DNA from: Stomoxys calcitrans | Lineage: Eukaryota; Arthropoda; Insecta; Diptera; Muscidae | Direction: 5' to 3' | Length of the DNA stretch: 64,000 bases | Assembly: GCF_963082655.1 (NCBI RefSeq) | Contig: NC_081553.1 | Span: 208,882,435-208,946,434 of the forward strand | In this document: positions 57,108-64,000 of the stretch, one piece after another | Layout of the letters: every line of letters begins with the position of its first letter | Position numbering within the stretch: the stretch's first letter is position 1 | Position numbers and translations under genes: made by a program | The notes under the pieces: model-generated | Databases searched by the model: none | Seen by the model: only the letters and a program-made list of their open reading frames with translations | Told to the model about the DNA's origin: nothing

Positions 57108-59872
57108 ATTTTTATATCCTCCACTATAGGATGGAGGTATACTAAATTCTTCATTCCGTTTGTAACACCTCGAAATATGTGTCTAAGACCCCATATAGTT
57201 TATATATTCTTGATCTTCATTCCATTTTAAGTCGATCTAGCCATGTGCGTCCGTCCATCCGTCCGTCTATCCGTCCGTCTGTCCGTCCATCCGTCCGTCT
57301 ATCCGTCCGTCCATCCGTCCGTCCATCCGTCCATCCATCCGTCCGTCCATCCGTCCATCCATCCGTCCGTCCGTCCATCCGTCCGTCCATCCGTCCGTCC
57401 ATCCGTCCGTCCATCCATCCGTCCATCCATCCGTCCGTCCATCCGTCCGTCCATCCGTCCGTCCGTCCATCCGTCCGTCCATCCGTCCGTCCATCCGTCC
57501 GTCCATCCGTCCGTCCATCCGTCCGTCCATCCGTCCGTCCATCCGTCCGTCCATCCGTCCGTCCATCCGTCCGTCCATCCGTCCGTCCATCCGTCCGTCC
57601 ATCCGTCCGTCCATCCGTCCGTCCATCCGTCCGTCCATCCGTCCGTCCATCCGTCCGTCCATCCGTCCGTCCATCCGTCCGTCCATCCGTCCGTCCATCC
57701 GTCCGTCCATCCGTCCGTCCATCCATCCGTCCGTCCATCCGTCCGTCCATCCGTCCGTCCATCCATCCGTCCGTCCATCCGTCCGTCCATCCGTCCGTCC
57801 ATCCGTCCGTCCATCCGTCCGTCCATCCGTCCGTCCGTCCGTCTGTCTGTCGAAGGCACGCTAACTTTCGAAGGAGTAAAACTAGGCGCTTGAAATTTTG
57901 CACGAATACTTTTTATTAGCGTAGGTCGGTTGGGATTGTAAATGGGCCAAATCGGTCCTTTTTATGAGATATCTGCCATATAAACCGATCTTGGGTCTTG
58001 ACTTCTTGAGCCTCTAGAGGGCTCAATTGTTATCCGGTTTAGCTGAAATTTTGCACGACGTGTTTCGTTACGATATCCAACAACTGTGACAAGTATGGTT
58101 CAAATCGGTTCATAACCTGATATAGCTGCCATATAAATCGATCCGGGGTCTTGACTTCTTGAGCCTCTAGAGGGTGCAATTCTTATCCGATTGAAATGAA
58201 ATTTAGCACGCCGTGTTTTGCTATGACTTCCAATAGGTGTGCTAAGTTTGGTTCAATTCGGTCAATAACCTGATATAGCTGCCATATAAACCGATCTGGG
58301 GTCTTGACTTCTTGAGCTTCTACAGGGAGCAATTACAATCCGATTTGGCTGAAATTTTGCATGACGTATTTTATTGTGACTTCCAACAACTGTGATACGA
58401 ATGGTTCAAATCGATTCATAACCTGATATAGCTGCCATATAAACCGATCTGGGGTCTTGACTTCTTGAGCCTCTACAGGGAGCAATTCCTATCCGATTTG
58501 GCTGAAATTTTGCACGACGTGTTTTGCTATGACTTCCAATAGGTGTGCTAAGTTTGGTTCAATTCGGTCAATAACCTGATATAGCTGCCATATAAACCGA
58601 TCTGGGGTCTTGACTTCTTGAGACTCTAGAGGGCGCAATTCTTATCCGATAGGAATGAAATTTTGCACGACGTGTTTTGCTATGACTTCCAATAGGTATG
58701 CTAAGTTTGGTTCAATTCGGTCCATATCTTGGTATAGCTGCCATATAAACCGATCTGGGGTCTTGACTTCTTGAGCCTCTACAGGGAGCAATTCCTATCC
58801 GATTTGGCTGAAATTTTGCACGACGTATTTTGTTATGACTTCCAACAACTGTGTTAAGAATGGTTCAAATCGGTTCATAGCCTGATATAGCTGCCATATA
58901 AACCGATCTGGGGTCTTGACTTCTTGAGCCTTTAGAGGGCGCAATTCTTATCCGATTTGGCTGAAATTTTGCATGACGTATTTTATTGTGACTTCCAACA
59001 ACTGTGATACGAATGGTTCAAATCGATTCATAACCTGATATAGCTGCCATATAAACCGATCTGGGGTCTTGACTTCTTGAGCCTCTACAGGGAGCAATTC
59101 CTATCCGATTTGGCTGAAATTTTGCACGACGTGTTTTGCTATGACTTCCAATAGGTGTGCTAAGTTTGGTTCAATTCGGTCAATAACCTGATATAGCTGC
59201 CATATAAACCGATCTGGGGTCTTGACTTCTTGAGACTCTAGAGGGCGCAATTCTTATCCGATAGGAATGAAATTTTGCACGACGTGTTTTGCTATGACTT
59301 CCAATAGGTGTGCTAAGTTTGGTTCAATTCCGTCCATATCTTGGTATAGCTGCCATATAAACCGATCTGGGGTCTTGACTTCTTGAGCCTTTAGAGGACG
59401 CAATTGTTATCCGATTGAAATGAAATTTTGCACGCCGTGTTTTGCTATGACTTCCAATAGGTGTGCTACGTTTGGTTCAATTCCGTTCATATCTTGGTAT
59501 AGCTGCCATATAAACCGATCTGGGGTCTTGACTTCTTGAGCCTCTAGAGGTCGCAATTCTTATCCGATTGGAATGAAATTTTGCACGACGTGTTTTGTTA
59601 TGATATCCAAAAACTGTGCCAAGTATGGTTAAAATCGGTTTATAACCTGATATACCTGCCATATAAACCGATCTGGGGTCTTGACTTCTTGAGCCACTAG
59701 AGGACGCAATTGTTATCCTATTGGAATGAAATTTTGCATGAGGTGTTTTGTTACGACTTTCAACAACTATGCTAAGTATGGTTCTAATCGGTCCATATCC
59801 TGGCATAGCTGCCACACAAACCGATTGGTGGTCTTGACTTCTTGAGCCATTAGAGGACGCAATTATTATCCG
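57108..59872 (+). mobile_element. Subfamily B element with expanded GTCC tract, 3' truncated
   Basis: 5' end TATTTTTATATCCTCCACTA, core TATATTCTTGATCTTC and GTCGATCTAGCCATGTGCG, the 604-bp tract (57248-57851), the TCGAAGGCACGCTAACTTTC segment, then about twelve B monomers. Two blocks of monomers are repeated as larger units: about 58360-58760 resembles 58970-59350, a higher-order duplication of about 610 bp. The 3' hairpin is absent. Confidence 0.8.
57248..57851 (+). repeat. Expanded GTCC/ATCC microsatellite with 12-bp higher-order unit
   Basis: Within about 57470-57720 the tract is an almost perfect 12-bp repeat (GTCCGTCCATCC), while its edges are irregular mixtures. The three-fold higher-order unit keeps frames open on both strands ([16 protein letters not shown]); no protein is implied. 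Confidence 0.95.
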
Positions 59873-60082
59873 ATTTAAACACTTTACCCTTATTTGAAAT
59901 TTTTAATTGTCGAACGTACTCTGTTCAATTTTCACATACATAAAAAAAATTGTGGAAATTTTACAAAAAAATGTTTGAATAAATATTTTTTCGGTCAAAT
60001 GCATAGCATTTCCCAATCCCAACATGTTACCAAGAGCCAAAAATGCTTAAAACTGCTTTGCGTTACAAAATTTTGCACTAAC
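59873..60082 (-). other. Start of the intron downstream of the finger exon
   Basis: Unique AT-rich DNA between the B element and the donor site of the exon at 60083. No further exon seen. Confidence 0.5.
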
Positions 60083-60264
60083 CTGAGGACACATTTTGCA
60101 TTGATATTTACGACCGGTACCACCAGCACCTCCGCCCAGGGAGGCGCCAATTTTTGTTGCATTAATGGGCTGAGGAACAACAAGAAGGGCAGATGCCGCC
60201 GAACCATGATGGCCCACGTGATTTCCATGATGACCACCACCCGCTGAGCCCAGGACACTGCCAC
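60083..60264 (-). CDS. rn: Internal exon of a C2H2 zinc-finger gene, rotund/squeeze-like
   Basis: A 182-bp exon on the minus strand with acceptor TTGCAG just beyond 60264 and donor GTTAGT at 60082-60077. It reads 60 codons after a split glycine: a low-complexity Gly/His part (VLGSAGGGHHGNHVGHHG), then SALLVVPQPINATKIG, a Gly-rich linker and GRKYQCKMCPQ, where the two cysteines begin a C2H2 finger. KYQCKMCPQ is, as I recall, the start of the finger array in fly Rotund and Squeeze, nuclear transcription factors of leg/wing and neuronal patterning. The assignment to rn over sqz is tentative and rests partly on the long introns. The rest of the finger array must lie further left and was not found. 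Confidence 0.7.
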
Positions 60265-60403
60265 CTGCAAGAAGCGAATAGAAAAGAAATCAGAAGGGAG
60301 AGTAGCTTAAAAATTTAGTTTAACCAGGTTTGGGGGCTTTAATATCCCTATTGCCAGCCAATAAGACTTTCAACACTATGTCGAACAACAAAAATTGTCT
60401 TAC
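60265..60403 (-). other. Short intron between the two exons
   Basis: 139-bp intron on the minus strand, beginning GTAAGAC (reverse complement at 60403-60397) and ending TTGCAG. Splits a glycine codon (phase 1) on both sides. Confidence 0.75.
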
Positions 60404-60454
60404 CTTGTGGTGTAACCGCATGATGGTCCAAACGATTGTCATCAATGAAATGAC
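60404..60454 (-). CDS. rn: 51-bp micro-exon of the same zinc-finger gene
   Basis: Minus strand, acceptor CACTTTTAG next to 60454, donor GTAAGAC at 60403. It enters in phase 1 and leaves in phase 1, so it can be skipped without frame change. It encodes HFIDDNRLDHHAVTPQ between two split glycine codons and joins in frame to the exon at 60083-60264. Such small length-neutral exons are often alternatively spliced. No domain. The gene name carries the same uncertainty as the neighbouring exon. Confidence 0.65.
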
Positions 60455-61552
60455 CTAAAAGTGAAGACAACAGAAAACAAAGACATTTGGTTTAGAAAAA
60501 TCTTAACGAAACAAGCCTAACTAACAAGGCAATTAATAATAATGATGTTAAGATTCCTTCCATCGATTGGACAGTCAGTCGCTCGGTGCATCGCTGCAAA
60601 CGCTGTTGTTTGCCACAATGAGTCTGTCAGAGCGTTCTTCATTCGTTCAGGTTCACATAAATCATTGGGCCTAGCTGTAGGTTAAGTGTGTCAAACTGCG
60701 GCTGAAAGTGCCTGCAACATGGACCAAAGACGATGCGACGATGGCAGCGACAGGCAAGATTAAAAATTGATGCCGCTGGCGCCACCTATTGAGCATCCAT
60801 GTTTGGCCATGATGCCGATGGTTTCGCGAGCATCATATTTTGCCACAAAAGCAACATGGAAGCTTCATTGGCCACCATTGCCTATTTGTCCATTGGTTGT
60901 CGAGCATTTGAAGGCGGTTTCCTTTGTGTTGATGGCTGGCATGGCCCCCAATATCTGTCGCTGGGCAAACGTGCGTGAGCTGAGTTGACATCAAAGGCTT
61001 TGTTTTTGTGTTTTTGTTTTTTTTTTTTTTTTTGATGGCTTCCATCGCCTACACCGAATAGTTTTAGCCATGTCGACATCACCTAGGCCTCCTCTAACGT
61101 TGCTGGCACACAGAATGAGCAATGGAATTGCACAAAACGAGTTGGTGAACACATTCGAACGGTGTTACGTTCGCTTTTCATTTTCGTTTTTCATTGCCCC
61201 TCCACTGCAATGCAATTGTCCAATCGTTTGGACTTTTGTGTTTTAATTAAAGTTTTGTTTTTAAGGCATTAGTTATGGTTTTGCCATAAATGGGCTGCCA
61301 GGATGGTCATTGACAATGGACACACTTGGTATGTGGCCGTTGATTATTGCCTTTGTTTGGTGGCTAAATTAGATTGTGTTTGAAATTTTCGGTAGCCGCC
61401 AACATAGCAAATGGGTGAGAAATACATGTTCGGTATTGGTGTGTAATTTTAAACTTCGGATATCTAAGAACTTAGTTTTGACCATAGGCAGGCTAAATTA
61501 GAGGATGGACTAGGTATGAATTAAGGCCTCATGTTGCCCAAAGGCTACCTTA
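60455..61552. other. Host-like DNA upstream of the micro-exon
   Basis: Probably intron. Contains a T run at about 61017-61033, ATCGATTGGACAGTCAGTCG near 60562 and several homeodomain-type ATTA words. The plus frame 60767-60988 is open but has no domain and no splice support. Nothing else recognised. Confidence 0.5.
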
Positions 61553-62023
61553 GGGCAGAGATTACTACTGTCAGCCTATGACGCTGAAAGCCTGTGTTCG
61601 AATCCTGAAAAGAACATTAGAAAAACGTTTTTCAGCGTTAGTTTTCTTCTCTCAATGCTTGCGACATTTGTGAGGTACTATGCCATTCAAAGAAGCCATG
61701 TAAAAACTTCTCTCAAAGATCACAGATTTGCTTATGAAACACAACAGGGCAGTCTAAGCTTGACAACAGGGTTATCTAAGAAAAGCAACCCAGCGTTGTT
61801 GATTTTCTTAGAAAACCCTGTTGTCAAGCTTAGACTGCCCTGTTGTGTTTCATAAGCAAATCTGTGGTCTTTGAGAGAAGTTTTTACATGGCTTCTTTGA
61901 ATGGCATAGTACCTCACAAATGTCGCAGTCAGAAAACTAACGCTGAAACTTTTTTTTCTCATGTTCTTGTCAGGATTCGAACACAGGCGTTCAGCGTCAT
62001 AGGCTGACATAGTAATTTCTGCC
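61553..62023. repeat. Large palindrome of two tRNA-derived SINEs
   Basis: Left arm 61553-61784 and right arm 61803-62023 are inverted copies with an 18-bp spacer. Each has the SINE B-box (GTTCGAATCCTG at about 61590 on plus; reverse complement at about 61973) and body, and each inner end carries two 22-bp-type units (ACAACAGGGTTATCTAAG). A third partial SINE piece follows at 62045-62100 (CATAAGCAAATCTGTGGTCT). Confidence 0.9.
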
Positions 62024-62109
62024 CTGTTGTGTAGACTCCCCTGTTGTTTTTCATAAGCAAATCTGTGGTCTTTAGAGAAGTTTTTACATGGCTTCTAATC
62101 TAGAAATCA

Positions 62110-64000
62110 GGATCGACTTAGCAAACGACGTCGTCCCAACGGGGTTGTCAAAGAAAGACGGCACAACTGTCTAAGCAAGACTCCGGGGTTGCCTAAACAA
62201 GACTCAAGGGTTATCTAATCAAGACTCAGGGGTTGCCCAAGCAAGACGCAAGGGTTGCTCTATCATTATGACAGTAGTCCTTAGGGAATGTAGTATGGTC
62301 CTCTATGAAAGACGTCTATGTAATAAGGTTGCCCCGGCAAGACGAGAAGGTCGTCCAACTATGTTGACAGAGTAGTCTATGCAAAACTTTATGGTTGTCA
62401 AGTCGACAGAGCTGTCTATCACAATAATATCAGCGAAATCATATGTTAACCTCAGCAAGACAACAGAGTTGTCTCAGCATGACGACAGGATTGTTTTACC
62501 AAGACGAGAGGGTTGTCTCAGCAAAACTACAAAGTTGGCTCATCATGACAACTGGGTCGTCATAGGAAGACGAGAGGGACGTCTCAGCCAGATGACAGGG
62601 TTGTTTAAGCAAGATAAAAGGCAAGACAACTGGGTCATCGCAGCAAGGTGCAAGACAGGGTTGTCTTAGAAAAGATGTCGTCTCACCAAAACGACAGGGT
62701 CGTTTAAGAAAAACGACAGGGTCGCTTCAGCGAAACGAAAGGATCGCTCTAACAAAACGACAGTGTAGTCTAAGCGAAACGACAGAGTCGTCACATCAAC
62801 AAGACGACAGCTTTAATTTAGGAAGACGACAGGGTCGCCTAAGCAATGCGGAAGATGTAGTTATACAAAACGACAGAGTCTCCACAATACGGCAGGATCA
62901 TTTCAGCCAGACAAAAGCGAAATGAAAGAATCGTTTTACCAAACGACAGTGTCGTCTAAGCGAAACGACAGAGTCGTCACATCAACAAGGCAACAGCTTT
63001 AACTTAGGAAGACGACAGGGTCTCCTAAGCAGTGGGGAAGGTTTAGTTGTACAAAACGACAGAGTCTCAACAAGACGGCAGGATCATTTCAGCCAAACAA
63101 CAGGGTCGTCAGTAAAGCAGAAGATTCGGTTATACAAATGACAGGGTCTAAGCAAGTTGACAAGTTTGTCACAGCTAGATGACAAAGTCGTCTCAGCAGA
63201 GCCATAAGGTCGTCTGAGCAACGCGAAAGGGTCGTTTAAGCAAGATGACAAAGTCATTTAAGCAAGACGATGGGGTCGTCGACGGAGTCGTTTGAGCAAC
63301 ACAGGGTCGTCTAAGCATTATGACAGTGTCGTTTCAGCAAGACGACAGAGTCTTTAAAGCAAGATGACAGGGCCGTCTTAGCTAGACCACAGGGTTGTCT
63401 AAGCGAAACGACAGAGTCGATTAAGCAAGACGTCAGAGTCGTCTAAGCGAAACGACAGAGTCGTTTAAGCAAGGCGACAGGGTTGTTAAAGCAAGATAAC
63501 AGGGTTGTATAAGGAAGACGATAAAGTCATACAACAGGATCGTATAAGGTAGACGATTGGATCGTCTAAGCAAGACAGCAGTATCGTTTAAGCGGGACGA
63601 CAGGGTCGTCTAAGTGAGACGACAGAGTCGTCTAAGCGAGACGACAGGGTCATCTAAGCGAGACGACAGGGTCGTCTAAGCGAAACGACAGGGTCGTCTT
63701 AGCGAGTCGACAGGGTCGTCTTAGCGAGTCGACAGGGTCGTCTAAGCGAGACGACAGGATCGTCTAAGCGAGACGACAGGGTCGTCTAAGCGAGACGACA
63801 GGGTCGCCGAAGCAAAAAGACAGAGTCGTTTAAGCAAAATAACAGATCGGATAAGGAAGCCGTTAGGGTCGTCTAAGCAAGTCCTCAGGATCGTCTAAAG
63901 AAGACGATAGAGTCGTCTAAGGAAGACTACAGGATCGTCTAAAGTAGTGTCGTCTTAGTAAGACAGCAAAATCATCTAAGCAAGACGATAGGGTCGTCTA
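62110..64000. repeat. 22-bp minisatellite with palindromic units, continuing past the window
   Basis: Degenerate at its left edge and increasingly regular to the right; near 63590-63800 the unit is GTCGTCTAAGCGAGACGACA plus GG. GTCGTCT and AGACGAC are exact reverse complements, separated by 5 bases (AAGCG) within the unit and by 3 bases (AGG) between units. About 85 units lie inside the window, and the array runs off the edge. Confidence 0.95.

Noticed and set aside
57179..57919. Open frames of about 150-246 codons such as PSVRPSVHP and TDGRTDGW on both strands (also at 39142-39873 and 53384-54079)
   Set aside because: They are open in several frames on both strands at once because a tetranucleotide repeat without stop words cannot terminate. 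They are not proteins.
1..60082. Remaining zinc-finger exons of the host gene
   Set aside because: I looked for CxxC and HxxxH-type finger blocks on the minus strand in the non-repetitive stretches and found none, but short exons could be missed by eye.
60767..60988. Plus-strand 73-codon open frame near the zinc-finger exons
   Set aside because: Low-complexity start, no domain, no splice sites supporting it and opposite to the supported gene.

Overview
This is nuclear DNA from a higher fly, most likely a calyptrate (muscid-type) dipteran. The evidence is an AT-rich, CA/TG-microsatellite-strewn background with no bacterial-style operons; elements with the dipteran mini-me layout, a short TA run, then a conserved core, then a GTCY tetranucleotide tract; jockey-type non-LTR retrotransposon debris; and two spliced exons of a fly-like C2H2 zinc-finger gene near the right end. 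Almost everything else is layered transposable elements and tandem repeats.

Host gene. Two minus-strand exons (60404-60454 and 60083-60264) have correct splice sites and join in frame. The second ends inside the first C2H2 finger (GRKYQCKMCPQ), as in the rotund/squeeze family. I saw no further exon to the left, so positions 1-60082 may lie wholly or largely in one very long intron or downstream sequence of this gene.

Repeat landscape, left to right. Positions 1109-11830: several copies of three related mini-me/Helentron-like subfamilies (called A, B and C here), each built of about 152-bp internal monomers, interrupted by a Tc1/mariner pseudogene, a MITE and two retroposed SINEs. 13385-22138: a CAA-tailed repeat, two Helitron-like elements ending in CTAG, an A element with a B element nested inside it, and a fold-back Tc1/mariner derivative. 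23515-26080: a B array. 27225-33491: broken non-LTR retrotransposons around a 3.7-kb Transib-like element whose ends carry the CACAGTG heptamer. 34280-37038: A and B arrays. 38457-41436: SINE, MITE, a GTCY microsatellite and a 16-bp minisatellite. 42035-48440: a 3.05-kb tandem duplication bounded by MITEs, with a hybrid MITE in the middle. 48441-52560: minisatellites with palindromic units, a complete A element and opposed non-LTR fragments. 52561-59872: A and B elements with greatly expanded GTCY tracts. 61553-64000: a palindromic SINE pair running into a 22-bp hairpin-forming minisatellite.

No rRNA gene, functional tRNA gene, CRISPR array or intact transposase was found. The long PSVRPSV/TDRQTDR-type open frames are translations of the tetranucleotide repeats. 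The most distinctive items are the Transib-like element sitting in the loop of a pre-existing inverted repeat, the shared 152-bp monomer architecture of the A/B/C elements, the MITE-mediated duplication, and several independent tandem arrays whose units are themselves palindromes.
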